Of a DNA stretch of 64,000 nt, positions 32,870-42,021 are shown piece after piece; position 1 is the first letter of the stretch, and each line of letters begins with the position of its first letter. The position numbers and the translations under genes are program-made. This stretch comes from Herbaspirillum hiltneri N3 (GTDB lineage: Bacteria > Pseudomonadota > Gammaproteobacteria > Burkholderiales > Burkholderiaceae_D), in the NCBI RefSeq assembly GCF_001267925.1, contig NZ_CP011409.1, positions 1,860,001 through 1,924,000 of the forward strand. The letters run 5' to 3'. The notes beneath the pieces were generated by a model. That model made no database searches. It was not told the DNA's origin and worked only from the letters and a program-made list of their open reading frames with translations.

Positions 32870-34216
32870 ATGGAAAAAACTACCGCCCCCCACAAGCATT
32901 CCGTCAGCGCCATGAAGGCGCGCTTCGTCGCCATTTCGTGGCGCGACCTGGCCGTCAGTTTCGGCCCCATGGTCCTGCTGATCGTCGTCGGCGTCTGGCT
33001 GGCGATCTGGCTGATCCATCCGGCGCCGCCGAAGACCATCACCATCGCGACCGGGCCGGAAAACAGCAATTTCTGGAACGTCGCCGAGAAATACAAGAAA
33101 ATCCTCGCGCGCGACGGCGTGACGGTGAAGATCGTGGCCTCGGAAGGTTCGCTCGACAACCTGCGCAAGCTGACCGATCCCGACGGTGACGTCGATGTCG
33201 CCTTCGTGCAGGGCGGCATCGCCGACAGCGTCAATATCGAGAGCCTGGTGTCGCTGGGCAGCGTGGCGTATTCGCCGGTATCGGTGTTCTACCGCAACGA
33301 CAAGGTGGTGTCGCGCCTGTCCGAGCTGACCGGCAAGAGCATCGCCATCGGTCTGCAGGGCAGCGGCTCGCGGGTACTGGCGCTGACCTTGCTGAAGGCA
33401 AGCGGAATCGAGCCGGGCGGGGCGACCAAACTGATCGACATGGGCGGCGACGAGGCGGCGGACGCGCTCGGCAAGGGCAAGATCGATGCCGCCTTCCTCA
33501 TGGGCGAGTCGGCGGCGCCGGCCACCATGGGCAAGCTGCTGCGCACCAACGGCATCCGCTTGCTGGACTTCTCGCAAGCGTCGGCTTATACGCGCCGCTT
33601 CAGTTATCTCAATGAACTGACCCTGCCGCCGGGCGTGTTCGACTTCCGCCGGAATCTTCCGGACCATACGATCCGCCTGATCGCACCGACCGCCGAGCTG
33701 ATCGCGCGCGACGACCTGCATCCGGCCTTGTCGGACCTGCTGATCGAAGCGGCGCGCGAAGTGCACGGCAAGGCCAGCGTGCTGCAAAAGGCGGGCGAGT
33801 TCCCGGCGCCGCTGGCGCATGAATATCCGATCAGCGACGATGCCGCACGCTATTACAAGTCGGGCAAGAGCTTCTTCTACCGCACGCTGCCGTTCTGGCT
33901 GGCGAGTCTGGTGGACCGCACGATGGTGGTCCTGCTGCCGATCATCCTGCTGCTGATTCCTGGCATCAAGCTGGTGCCGCTGCTGTACGGCTGGCGCATC
34001 CGTTCGCGCATCTATAAATGGTATGGCGTCCTGATCACGCTGGAGCGCGGCGTCACCACGCATACCAAGGAAGAGCAGGAGCAGATGCTGAGGCAGCTCG
34101 ATGAGATCGAAACCTCGGTCAATCGGATGAAGATGCCGCTGGCCTTCGCTGACCAGTTCTACGTGCTGCGCGAACACATCGGGTTTGTGCGCAGCCGGCT
34201 TGAGAGCGGTACTTGA
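32870..34216 (+). CDS. TAXI-family TRAP solute-binding protein, membrane-anchored
   Basis: This 448-residue protein starts with a cytoplasmic stretch and one membrane segment (FGPMVLLIVVGVWLAIWLI), followed by a TAXI-type periplasmic binding domain (KTITIATGPENSNFW; AFVQGGIAD; LQGSGSRVLALTLL) and a second hydrophobic segment near residue 350 (MVVLLPIILLLIPGI), then a cytoplasmic tail. No TRAP permease gene is nearby. In-frame ATG 32846 is an alternative start; neither has a strong ribosome binding site. It may be part of the cyanate transcript, as only 28 bp separate it from cynS. Confidence 0.8.
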   Translation: MEKTTAPHKHSVSAMKARFVAISWRDLAVSFGPMVLLIVVGVWLAIWLIHPAPPKTITIATGPENSNFWNVAEKYKKILARDGVTVKIVASEGSLDNLRKLTDPDGDVDVAFVQGGIADSVNIESLVSLGSVAYSPVSVFYRNDKVVSRLSELTGKSIAIGLQGSGSRVLALTLLKASGIEPGGATKLIDMGGDEAADALGKGKIDAAFLMGESAAPATMGKLLRTNGIRLLDFSQASAYTRRFSYLNELTLPPGVFDFRRNLPDHTIRLIAPTAELIARDDLHPALSDLLIEAAREVHGKASVLQKAGEFPAPLAHEYPISDDAARYYKSGKSFFYRTLPFWLASLVDRTMVVLLPIILLLIPGIKLVPLLYGWRIRSRIYKWYGVLITLERGVTTHTKEEQEQMLRQLDEIETSVNRMKMPLAFADQFYVLREHIGFVRSRLESGT

Positions 34217-34337
34217 GCTGACTGGAGTGGATTTGTCTGGTTTGGCCCATTCCGGCCTGAACAAGGTAGAATGGGCTGAATTCGGATTGAAATCGAAAAT
34301 TTTCCGAAATCACTCAAAAAACAACGAGATCAAAAAC

Positions 34338-34357
34338 TACTGTTTATTTATACAGTA
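34338..34357. promoter_or_regulatory. LexA (SOS) box
   Basis: TACTGTTTATTTATACAGTA contains CTGT-N8-ACAG with an AT-rich core and matches the LexA consensus closely, as a near-perfect 20-bp palindrome. It lies 47 bp upstream of the small gene at 34404, so that gene should be induced by DNA damage. Confidence 0.8.
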
Positions 34358-34403
34358 GTTGTGATACAGTGGAATCTCTTCAACCGAGATAGGAACCACT
34401 GCC

Positions 34404-34634
34404 ATGACTCACTTGGATCTCACTTCAGGCGCTCGCTTTGGTCTGGAATCTTCTTCCCCTTCGTCTTTCAGCCTGCGTTTCGGCCGCCGCGAAATGTTCG
34501 TGTGCCGCGACTCGTATGTACGCCGCTACCGCGTCAATCCCGTGATCGAGTGCAGCGCCGGCCTGCAAGCCGGTCACCTGGAAATCCTGCTGTTCCGCCG
34601 CTGGCTGGTCGTGCTGTCCAAGGCGCGTGCCTGA
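34404..34634 (+). CDS. Putative SOS-regulated small protein
   Basis: This 76-residue basic protein of unknown family begins MTHLDLTSGARFGLESSSPS and has a central FSLRFGRREMFVCRDSYVRRYRVNP segment and a hydrophobic end (LEILLFRRWLVVLSKARA). ATG 34404 follows AGGAACCACTGCC. A near-consensus LexA box lies directly upstream. It could be a DNA-damage checkpoint or membrane-acting SOS peptide by analogy with other LexA-controlled small proteins, but no homology is recognised. Confidence 0.6.
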   Translation: MTHLDLTSGARFGLESSSPSSFSLRFGRREMFVCRDSYVRRYRVNPVIECSAGLQAGHLEILLFRRWLVVLSKARA

Positions 34635-34636
34635 AC

Positions 34637-34795
34637 ATGCTGATGTTGATACCGATGCAACAGCGTCTGGCGGCGCTGGCCGCGTGCGCGCCGTGTTGTG
34701 AATGCGAGCCGGTCGGCCGGTGTCGCATTGCCGGCAGCTTATCCGCCTTCATCAGTCGCCGTTTTTTCAGATTCTCAATCCTGACAAAAAGCTGA
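34637..34795 (+). CDS. Possible second small SOS-operon protein, cysteine-rich
   Basis: A 52-residue ORF begins only 2 bp after the stop of the preceding small gene, suggesting translational coupling. It contains the Cys cluster CAPCCECEPVGRC and a basic aromatic end. No ribosome binding site is clear and no family is recognised, so it may not be translated. Confidence 0.3.
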   Translation: MLMLIPMQQRLAALAACAPCCECEPVGRCRIAGSLSAFISRRFFRFSILTKS

Positions 34796-34806
34796 ATTTA
34801 AAACAG

Positions 34807-34831
34807 GAATTATTCTCATTCATGCTATAGT
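34807..34831 (+). promoter_or_regulatory. Promoter of the iron-binding protein gene with a possible Fur site
   Basis: An extended -10 (TGC-TATAGT, 34823-34831) is preceded by an AT-rich GAATTATTCTCATTC. Read on the other strand this is GAATGAGAATAATTC, resembling two Fur hexamer units. The downstream iron transporter fits Fur control. The match is partial. Confidence 0.4.
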
Positions 34832-34934
34832 CGGTCGTCTTTCCGGTTGCGCAAAGGCGCGTTGTCTTGTGTTTTTTGGACTTCGTGTACCTGCCGGGAA
34901 GCAGACTGATCAATCAGCATAAAAGGATAAGTTC

Positions 34935-35969
34935 ATGTTTTTACGTACTTTTGTTGCAGGTGTGGTGCTGGCGGCAACGTCGGCGGGCGTGTCTGCTCAG
35001 GAAAAGGTGATCAACCTTTATTCCGCGCGCCACTATCAGACCGACGAGGCCCTGTACGGTAATTTCACCAAGGCCACCGGCATCAAGATCAACCGTGTCG
35101 ACGCCGATGACGCCGGTATCCTGGCTCGTCTCAAAAGCGAAGGCGCCGCAAGCCCGGCTGATGTGATCCTGCTGGTCGACGCTGCCCGCCTGTGGCGCGG
35201 CGAGAACGACGGCCTGTTCCAACCGGTGAAATCCGGCGTGCTGGAAGCGCGCATTCCCGCCAACCTGCGCGGCAAGGATGACGGCCATGGGTCGCAATGG
35301 TTCGGTTTCTCGACACGCGCCCGCGTGATCGTCTACAACAAGCAAAACGTGAAGCCGGAAGACGTCGATACCTATGAGTCGCTGGCCGATCCCCGGAACA
35401 AGGGCAAGCTGTGCACCCGTTCCGGCGCACATCCTTACAACGTCTCGCTGTTCGGTGCGCTGTATGAGCACGTCGGCGAAGCCAAAACCGAAGCCATTCT
35501 GAAGGGCATGGTCGCCAACATGGCGCGCTCGCCGGTGGGCGGCGATACCGACCAGATCAAGGCGGTCGCTTCGGGTGAATGCGGTGTGGCGATTTCCAAT
35601 TCCTATTATGTTGCGCGGCTGATGAAGTCGACCAAGCCGGAAGACATCGCCGTGGTCAGTAAATTCGGCGTGGTCTGGCCGAATCAGAAGACCTTTGGCG
35701 CACACGTCAACATCGCCGGCGCCGGCGTGGCGAAGAATGCGCCGCACAAGGCCGACGCCGTCAAGTTCCTGGAATACCTGGCCAGCGATGATGCCCAGCG
35801 TTATTTTGCCGAAGGCAACAACGAGTGGCCGGCAGTCAAAAGCGTGAAGACCGGCAACGCCGCGCTCGACACGCTGGGGCCGTTCAAGGCGGAAGTGATC
35901 GACGTTGCCGCGACAGGTCGCAATCAGCAGAAGGTGTTGCAGATGCTCGATCGCGTCGGCTACAAATGA
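34935..35969 (+). CDS. Ferric iron ABC transporter periplasmic binding protein (FbpA/FutA)
   Basis: This 344-residue protein has a signal peptide ending GVSAQ and the FbpA-type opening VINLYSARHYQTDEALYGNF. Iron-binding Tyr residues are in place, including the adjacent pair in SNSYYVARL. GSQWFGFSTRARVIVYNK is also typical. It would bind Fe3+ in the periplasm for import by the permease at 37407 and ATPase at 36088. It is monocistronic, with a terminator at 36002. Confidence 0.92.
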   Translation: MFLRTFVAGVVLAATSAGVSAQEKVINLYSARHYQTDEALYGNFTKATGIKINRVDADDAGILARLKSEGAASPADVILLVDAARLWRGENDGLFQPVKSGVLEARIPANLRGKDDGHGSQWFGFSTRARVIVYNKQNVKPEDVDTYESLADPRNKGKLCTRSGAHPYNVSLFGALYEHVGEAKTEAILKGMVANMARSPVGGDTDQIKAVASGECGVAISNSYYVARLMKSTKPEDIAVVSKFGVVWPNQKTFGAHVNIAGAGVAKNAPHKADAVKFLEYLASDDAQRYFAEGNNEWPAVKSVKTGNAALDTLGPFKAEVIDVAATGRNQQKVLQMLDRVGYK

Positions 35970-36001
35970 TGCGGGCGTAATCGCCTGTTTCTGCGGGCAT
36001 G

Positions 36002-36038
36002 AAAAAAGCACCGGGCGCCATGGCCTCCGGTGCTTTTT
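36002..36038 (+). terminator. Bidirectional terminator between the iron-binding protein and ATPase genes
   Basis: AAAAAGCACCGG and CCGGTGCTTTTT form a long stem with A-tract and T-tract on both sides, suited to terminate both convergent genes. Confidence 0.88.
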
Positions 36039-36087
36039 AACGATGGGGAAGTGAAAAAGGGCGCTGTTCTGCGGGCAGGCGTCTGCT

Positions 36088-37191
36088 TCAACCGGCCGCG
36101 CGCGGAAACGCCACCACGTGATTCACATCAAGCCGGATGCCGATCGATTCGCCGATGGCGTGGTCGTGATGCGAAGGCACCAGCGACAGCAATTCCAGTC
36201 CGCCGTCGAGTTGCAGGGTATAGAGGAAGTCGGCGCCGCGGAAAGACTTGCGCACGATGCGCGCCTTTAACGGCGACAGGTCGTCGTGCACGATATCGTC
36301 GGAGCGCAGCAGTACGTCGAACGGCGCGCCGTGGGTTGCGCTGGATTGCAGAGTTTCCATGATGCGCGAAACGTCGTGCAGGCGGCCCAGCGGCGTTTCC
36401 ATCGCCATGTCGCCGGCCGCGCCCACCAGCGCGCCGGGCACGAACATGCCATGGCCGATGAAGTCGGCGACGAAACGCGTAGCGGGGCGGTGGTACAGCG
36501 CATAGGGCTGGTCCCATTGTTCGAGACGGCTCTTCTGCATGACGCCGACCACGTCGCCGACGGCGAACGCTTCCATCTGGTCGTGCGTCACCATCAGCGC
36601 GGTGATGCCGGCTTGCTTGAGGATGCGGCGTACGTCTTCGGCGAGGCGTTCGCGCAATTCGACGTCGAGGCTGGAGAACGGCTCGTCCAGCAGCAACAGC
36701 CGCGGCTGCGGCGCCAGGGCGCGCGCCAGTGCAACGCGCTGCTGCTGGCCGCCGGACAACTGATGCGGGAATTTTCCCTGCATGCCGTCGAGGCCCACCA
36801 GTTCCAGCATGTCCTGCACGCGCCGGCGACGCTGCTGTTTGTTGCCATAGTTGCCGTAGTCACGATGATCGCCGTGCAGGCCGAAGCCGATGTTGGCTTC
36901 GATATCGAGATGGGGAAACAGCGCAAAGTCCTGGAACACCATGCCGATGCGGCGTTGCTCGGCGGCGATGCGTACGCCGGGGCCGTCCAGCAACTGGCCA
37001 TCGAGCAGAATCCTGCCGGCATGCGCTTGTTCGAGTCCGGCGATGGCGCGCAACAAGGTGGTCTTGCCGCTGCCGGAAGGACCGATCAGCGCGCCCAGTT
37101 CGCCGGGCCGCAGCGCGAACGACACCGCCTGCACTGCCGGCGCAACGGCGCGTGGATAACTGATGCTGACCTGATCGACTTGCAGAAACAT
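36088..37191 (-). CDS. Ferric iron ABC transporter ATP-binding protein (FbpC)
   Basis: This 367-residue ATPase has Walker A GPSGSGKTT, Q-loop FQDFALFPH, signature LSGGQQQR, Walker B LLLDEPFSSLD and switch THDQMEA, followed by a C-terminal TOBE-type regulatory domain (residues about 250-360). The FbpC/PotA style and its location between the iron-binding protein gene and the two-domain permease gene point to iron import. It is divergent from the permease gene, so the three parts of the transporter are on separate transcripts. Confidence 0.9.
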   Translation of the reverse strand: MFLQVDQVSISYPRAVAPAVQAVSFALRPGELGALIGPSGSGKTTLLRAIAGLEQAHAGRILLDGQLLDGPGVRIAAEQRRIGMVFQDFALFPHLDIEANIGFGLHGDHRDYGNYGNKQQRRRRVQDMLELVGLDGMQGKFPHQLSGGQQQRVALARALAPQPRLLLLDEPFSSLDVELRERLAEDVRRILKQAGITALMVTHDQMEAFAVGDVVGVMQKSRLEQWDQPYALYHRPATRFVADFIGHGMFVPGALVGAAGDMAMETPLGRLHDVSRIMETLQSSATHGAPFDVLLRSDDIVHDDLSPLKARIVRKSFRGADFLYTLQLDGGLELLSLVPSHHDHAIGESIGIRLDVNHVVAFPRAAG

Positions 37192-37307
37192 GGCGGTCCT
37201 TTTCGAGCTGCGATTTTGAGTGTCTTTTCATGCCGGGAAAAATCGGCGGAAGGCGATGCCTGCCGCTACAATGCGCACGCAGTATGATTTTTACCCGTTT
37301 TCAACAA

Positions 37308-37320
37308 GAACCTGTTCACG
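37308..37320. repeat. Partial end of the AACCTGTTCACGATCT repeat family
   Basis: GAACCTGTTCACG matches the first 13 positions of the repeat end seen complete at 55901-55915 (reverse) and 19707. It lies in the divergent promoter region of the iron permease gene. Confidence 0.45.
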
Positions 37321-37406
37321 GCAAGAGGGTGAGCGGGCTCCACGCGAAGTGTAGCGCATCAACGCCGATGCGCAGCGCACGCCGGACCAGTTTTCATCGT
37401 GAATTT

Positions 37407-39011
37407 ATGTATCTTATCGGCCTGATCGCCTTCCTGATTTCCCTGCCCATCCTCGGCATCGCCGGTGCATGGCTGCAGCTCGACGCGGCTGCCATCGATG
37501 CCTTGTGCCAGCAGATGCAGACGGTGTTGCCGGGCTACCTTGCGACCTCTGCATGGCTGGCCTTGTTTGTCACGCTGGGCGTGATCGTCGTCGGCGCCGC
37601 CACGGCGGCGACGATCGCCTTGTTCGAGTTTCGCGGCAAGCGTTTCTTTTCCTGGGCGCTGCTGCTGCCGATGGCGATGCCGGCTTATGTGTGCGCGTAT
37701 GCGTACACCGATTTCCTCCAATATGGCGGCGTGCTGCAAAGCAGCCTGCGCGCGTTGTGGCCGGGGTTTCGCTTCGACGTGCGCAGCCTGGCGGGAGCGG
37801 TCTTCCTGTTCATTTTCACCTTGTATCCCTACGCCTACCTGCTGGCGCGCAATGCGCTCGGTGAGCGCGGCGTGCATCTGATGGAGGCCGCGCGTCTGCT
37901 CGGCACACCGTTGAGCGCACGCATCCGCCGCGTGGCCCTGCCGCTGGCGCGGCCTGCGCTGATGGCGGGTGCGGCGCTGGCCTTGATGGAGACATTGGCC
38001 GACTATGGCGTCAGCGCCTATTTCGGCTTGACCACGTTCACCACCGGCATCTACAAGGCCTGGATGGTGATGGATGACCGCATCGCTGCGGCCCAGTATG
38101 CGTCGCTGTTGCTGTTGTTCGTCGCGGTGCTGCTATGGCTGGAGCGGCGCGAACAGCAACGCATGCGTTTCGCCACGGTGCGCGGTCACCGCGGCGATGG
38201 CGCCGAAGCGCGCTTGCCGGTCTTGCTCGGTGCGCGCGAGGGGTTGGCGTGGCTGGTGTGTGCGGCGCCGGTGGTATTGGGCTTTGTGCTGCCGGTGCTG
38301 ATCCTGTTGCAATTGATGTGGCGCGAGAGCGAGTTGTCGATGGCGACCAATTTCGCGCGTTACGCCGGCTGGACTTGGAACAGCTTCCGTTTCGGCGGCC
38401 TGGCTGCGGCGATGGCGGTGGTGCTGGCGCTGGCCTTGGGGTTTGCCCAGCGCACCGCCGGCTTGCCGCGCTTCCGATCGGCGCTGCTGCGTTTCGTTGC
38501 ACGCCTGGCGTCCATGGGATATGCGCTTCCCGGTTCGGTGATTGCGGTCGGCATCCTGCTGCCGATGGCGTGGTTGCAGGCGGCGTTTCCGGGCAGCAGC
38601 GCAGGCGTCTGGCTGACGGCGACCGCGCTCGGCGTGATCTATGCGTATCTGGTACGCTTTACGGCCGTGGCGGTGCAGTCGGTGGAAGCCGGCTACACGC
38701 GCATTCCGCTGAGCATGGACGAAGCCGCACGCACCATGGGCGCTTCGCGCAGCCGCATCGTGTACAAGGTGCACATGCCCTTGCTGTGGCGTTCGTTGGC
38801 GACGGGGGCGTTGATGGTGTTCGTCGACGTGGTGAAAGAGTTGCCGGCGACGCTGCTGCTGCGTCCTTTCAACACCGATACGCTGGCCGTGATCGCCCAC
38901 AATCTGGCGCGCGACGAACGTCTCGGCGAGGCGGCATTGCCGGCGCTGAGCATCGTGCTGGTCGGCCTGATCCCGGTAATGCTCGTCACGCGGGCCCTGA
39001 ACAAACAATAG
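37407..39011 (+). CDS. Ferric iron ABC transporter permease, two-domain (FbpB)
   Basis: This roughly 534-residue inner-membrane protein has about 12 helices in two homologous permease halves, each with a coupling motif (EAARLLGTPLSARIRRVALPLARPAL near residue 160; EAARTMGASRSRIVYKVHMPLLWRSL near 430). This is the FbpB/ThiP layout. ATG 37407 begins at the first helix; in-frame ATG 37368 would add 13 residues including RRTSFHREF and is possible. It ends 8 bp before the glutathione reductase gene, so the two may be co-transcribed. Confidence 0.88.
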   Translation: MYLIGLIAFLISLPILGIAGAWLQLDAAAIDALCQQMQTVLPGYLATSAWLALFVTLGVIVVGAATAATIALFEFRGKRFFSWALLLPMAMPAYVCAYAYTDFLQYGGVLQSSLRALWPGFRFDVRSLAGAVFLFIFTLYPYAYLLARNALGERGVHLMEAARLLGTPLSARIRRVALPLARPALMAGAALALMETLADYGVSAYFGLTTFTTGIYKAWMVMDDRIAAAQYASLLLLFVAVLLWLERREQQRMRFATVRGHRGDGAEARLPVLLGAREGLAWLVCAAPVVLGFVLPVLILLQLMWRESELSMATNFARYAGWTWNSFRFGGLAAAMAVVLALALGFAQRTAGLPRFRSALLRFVARLASMGYALPGSVIAVGILLPMAWLQAAFPGSSAGVWLTATALGVIYAYLVRFTAVAVQSVEAGYTRIPLSMDEAARTMGASRSRIVYKVHMPLLWRSLATGALMVFVDVVKELPATLLLRPFNTDTLAVIAHNLARDERLGEAALPALSIVLVGLIPVMLVTRALNKQ

Positions 39012-39019
39012 AGGAAACC

Positions 39020-40372
39020 ATGAGCCAATATGATTACGACCTGTTCACCATCGGAGGCGGTTCCGGCGGCGTGCGCGCCAGCCGGTTCGCCTCGCAATAT
39101 GGTGCGCGCGTGGCGATTGCGGAGAGCAAGGATCTGGGCGGCACCTGCGTCAACGTCGGCTGCATTCCGAAAAAACTGATGTCCTACGGTGCGCATTTCC
39201 ATGAAGATTTCGCCGATGCCGCCGGCTTCGGCTGGACCGTGGGGGAGACCAGTTTCGACTGGGCGGCGCTGATCGCCGCCAAGGACAAGGAAATCGCGCG
39301 CCTCAACGGCATCTACCGCAAGATTCTCGACGGCGCCAAGGTCGACATCGTCGCGGGCTATGCGACGATAGAAGACGCCCACACTGTCAGCGTCAACGGC
39401 AAGCGCTACACCGCAGCGCACATCCTGGTCGCCACCGGCGGGCGGCCGTCGGTGCCGGAGATTCCGGGCAAGGAACTGGGCATCATGTCCGACGATTTCT
39501 TCCATCTGACCGCCTTGCCGAAACGCAGCGTGGTCCTGGGCGGCGGCTATATCGCGGTGGAACTGGCCTCGATCCTCAACGGTCTCGGCAGCGACGTCAC
39601 GCTGGTGTATCGCGGCAAGCATCTGCTGCGCGGCATGGACAGCGAACTCGGCGTTTTCCTGGCTGAAGAAATGCGCAAGAAAGGCATGACCATCCTGTTT
39701 GAAAACAATATTGCAGCCATCGAATCAAGCGGCGGCGGCAAGCGCGTCAAGCTCAGCGACGGCCAGACCATCGATGCCGATTGCGTACTGTTCGCCACCG
39801 GCCGTCACGCCAACACTGCCGGCCTCGGGCTGGAGAGGGCCGGCGTCGGGCTGACCGACAAAGGCGCCGTCAAGGTCAATGATCAATTCGTCTCGGAGGC
39901 GCCCTCCGTCCACGCGATCGGCGACGTCATCGATCGCGTCGCACTGACGCCGGTGGCATTGGCGGAAGGCATGGTGGTGGCTGCGCGCCTGTTCAACAAA
40001 GGCGGCCGGGAAATGTCTTACGAGAATATCCCGACCGCGGTGTTCAGCCATCCGAACGTCGGCACGGTCGGCCTGAGCGAGGAAGACGCGCGCAAAAAGG
40101 TCGGTGAAGTGCGTATCTTCAAATCGGAATTCAAGGCGCTCAAGCATACGCTGAGCGGCAGTACGGAACGCACCTTCATGAAACTCGTGGTCGATGCGAA
40201 AAGCGATCGCGTGCTGGGAGTGCACATGGTCGGCGCCGATGCCGGCGAGATCGTCCAGGGCTTTGCGGTGGCCTTGCAATGCGGCGCCACCAAGGCCCAG
40301 TTCGACGCCACCATCGGCATCCACCCGACCTCGGCCGAGGAGTTCGTCACGATGCGTACGCCGGCGGCATGA
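39020..40372 (+). CDS. gor: Glutathione-disulfide reductase
   Basis: This 450-residue flavoenzyme reduces oxidised glutathione with NADPH. Seen in order are the FAD motif FTIGGGSGGVRASR, the redox disulfide GGTCVNVGCIPKKLM, the NADPH Rossmann motif VVLGGGYIAVELASIL with the downstream Arg of YRGKHLLR, the second FAD motif VHAIGDVIDR and the C-terminal interface motif HPTSAEEFVTM with the catalytic His. It starts behind AGAGGAAACC and lies 8 bp after the iron permease gene. Confidence 0.93.
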   Translation: MSQYDYDLFTIGGGSGGVRASRFASQYGARVAIAESKDLGGTCVNVGCIPKKLMSYGAHFHEDFADAAGFGWTVGETSFDWAALIAAKDKEIARLNGIYRKILDGAKVDIVAGYATIEDAHTVSVNGKRYTAAHILVATGGRPSVPEIPGKELGIMSDDFFHLTALPKRSVVLGGGYIAVELASILNGLGSDVTLVYRGKHLLRGMDSELGVFLAEEMRKKGMTILFENNIAAIESSGGGKRVKLSDGQTIDADCVLFATGRHANTAGLGLERAGVGLTDKGAVKVNDQFVSEAPSVHAIGDVIDRVALTPVALAEGMVVAARLFNKGGREMSYENIPTAVFSHPNVGTVGLSEEDARKKVGEVRIFKSEFKALKHTLSGSTERTFMKLVVDAKSDRVLGVHMVGADAGEIVQGFAVALQCGATKAQFDATIGIHPTSAEEFVTMRTPAA

Positions 40373-40398
40373 GCATGGCGTAAGCTTGTCGCCGGAAT

Positions 40399-40424
40399 TG
40401 TCGCCGGAGTGCTTTCCGGCGACA
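40399..40424. terminator. GC-rich hairpin between convergent genes
   Basis: TGTCGCCGGA and TCCGGCGACA form a perfect 10-bp stem with a 6-nt loop. A second copy of TGTCGCCGGA sits at 40387-40396 and a further partial copy follows the stem. It lacks T-tracts, so it may need Rho or act as a barrier between gor and the phospholipase gene. Confidence 0.5.
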
Positions 40425-40449
40425 TCGTCGCCGGTCTTGGAACCTGTCC

Positions 40450-41736
40450 TTAGCGCCAGAGCGCGTAGCCGATACGGAACTGCGGCGTCGATTTCTGGTT
40501 GTAGGTCAGCAGGCTCTCGCCATAGCCGTAGAAATAGCTCGCCATCAAATAGCCGGCCATGCCCGGAACCAACTTTGCCAACGGATAGGACAGCGTCGAA
40601 TCGGCGCTGCCCGAGCTGTTGCGCGTGCCCTTGCGCAAGGTGGTCGAAAACTCCACGCCGTCCGGTTTGCCCACCGCCAGCTTGAGGTCCGCATGGCCAC
40701 GGTACTGGCCGATGTCCGGATTATCGGAGCTCGGGCCGAGGTAGGTGTAGACCTTGGGGGAAATGCGCAACTGGTAATCGTTGAGATTGCCGAAGGTGAA
40801 GGTCGGTTCGACGAAGAAGGAGTTGATGCCGCGCGATTGCGCGCCGTCGCGGCCGTTCGACTCGTGCTCGAGGCCGGTAGAGACTGCCATGCGGCTCAGA
40901 ATGCTGTTGTGGATACCGAGATCGGGCAGGTAGTAGAACAGGCTGGGCCGGTAACTGGTGTCGCGGAACGGCGCCGACGGACTTTGCAGGTCCCACAGCG
41001 AATATTGGGTGTAGCCGAAATACAGGTTGTCGATCAGGCCACGCGAACGCATGTCTTCCGGCTGGAAGATGCGGAACTTGAAGCTGAGCTGGAACTTGGC
41101 GTTGCGGTTGCCGCCGCTGTTGCCGACCGCGAAGTACATCGGCTCGTGGAACGACAGGCGCGGGATATTGATCAGGTCCAGCGCGGCCGGAGCGATGCCG
41201 ATCGGGCTGGCGTCGGTGCCCGGCGTGATGACAGATGCCGACGGTGTCGCCGCACCGGCCAGCGCAATGCCTTCAGCCGACGGCACCGGCATCTTGCCGT
41301 CTTTCGGGCGGATCACCGCGACCAGCACCGGCGAGGCATCCACGCCCACGGTCTCGATGCGCACCACGCCGCGCAGGTAGTCGGGCAGGGTGGCGCTGTA
41401 GGAGATCTTGCGGAACTCGCCGCGCTTGAGGGTGAGTTCAGCGGGGGCGCCGGCTTCACGCTCCATGCGCAACTGCACCGGCGGCGTCATGTCGGCCGAG
41501 GCGGCCACCGCCAGGTTGTCCGGAATAGCGTACGTCTGGCTGTCGTGGTCGTCTTCGGTGACCAGCAAGGTCAGGGTGAACGGCTTGTTGCCGTCGACCA
41601 GCTTGGGCGGTTGCAGCAGCGAAATACCGGCGCTGGCGCCCTGCATGAGCGACAGCGCGCCGATGGCGGTGAGCGCCAGGATCAGGCGCTTGGGTGCAAA
41701 CGGACGTTGAGTATGCGGCTGGCTGGGGAGGAGCAT
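40450..41736 (-). CDS. pldA: Outer membrane phospholipase A
   Basis: This protein of about 428 residues has a signal segment (LILALTAIGALSLMQGASA), an extra N-terminal domain of about 150 residues, then a 12-strand OMPLA barrel. The catalytic motif EHESNGRDGAQSRGINSFFVEP provides His and Ser with the conserved NGR, and YSLWDLQSPSAPFRDTSYRPSLFY is the typical strand before it. It ends in an aromatic-rich strand (YALWR). It hydrolyses phospholipids misplaced in the outer leaflet. ATG 41736 precedes the basic signal start; in-frame ATGs at 41775 and 41823 are alternatives. Confidence 0.87.
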   Translation of the reverse strand: MLLPSQPHTQRPFAPKRLILALTAIGALSLMQGASAGISLLQPPKLVDGNKPFTLTLLVTEDDHDSQTYAIPDNLAVAASADMTPPVQLRMEREAGAPAELTLKRGEFRKISYSATLPDYLRGVVRIETVGVDASPVLVAVIRPKDGKMPVPSAEGIALAGAATPSASVITPGTDASPIGIAPAALDLINIPRLSFHEPMYFAVGNSGGNRNAKFQLSFKFRIFQPEDMRSRGLIDNLYFGYTQYSLWDLQSPSAPFRDTSYRPSLFYYLPDLGIHNSILSRMAVSTGLEHESNGRDGAQSRGINSFFVEPTFTFGNLNDYQLRISPKVYTYLGPSSDNPDIGQYRGHADLKLAVGKPDGVEFSTTLRKGTRNSSGSADSTLSYPLAKLVPGMAGYLMASYFYGYGESLLTYNQKSTPQFRIGYALWR

Positions 41737-42021
41737 GAGGCCTGGATTTTTTACTGTTGTAGGCGATGAGCGCATTGTCGTATAGGTCGGTTTGTCAGTT
41801 TGTCGATGGTAGGGAGCGTGCATCAGCGTCCGTTGATATGAACAGGCTCTGGCGATATGGATTGGTTTCCACGCGTAAAGTTGCTTCGATCCGACGTTTC
41901 ATACACTTAAGAATGTAAAGCGCCCTGATTTCAGACTTCGTCAGACTTCGATATCTCTTTTTGCGGGATAATGGGCTAAATACCTAAATAATGTTGATTA
42001 TTAGTTCCATATTTCCTCATC

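Noticed and set aside
31600..33234. 544-codon minus-strand frame
   Set aside because: It is antisense to the ATPase, cynS and TAXI genes, all with clear family motifs.
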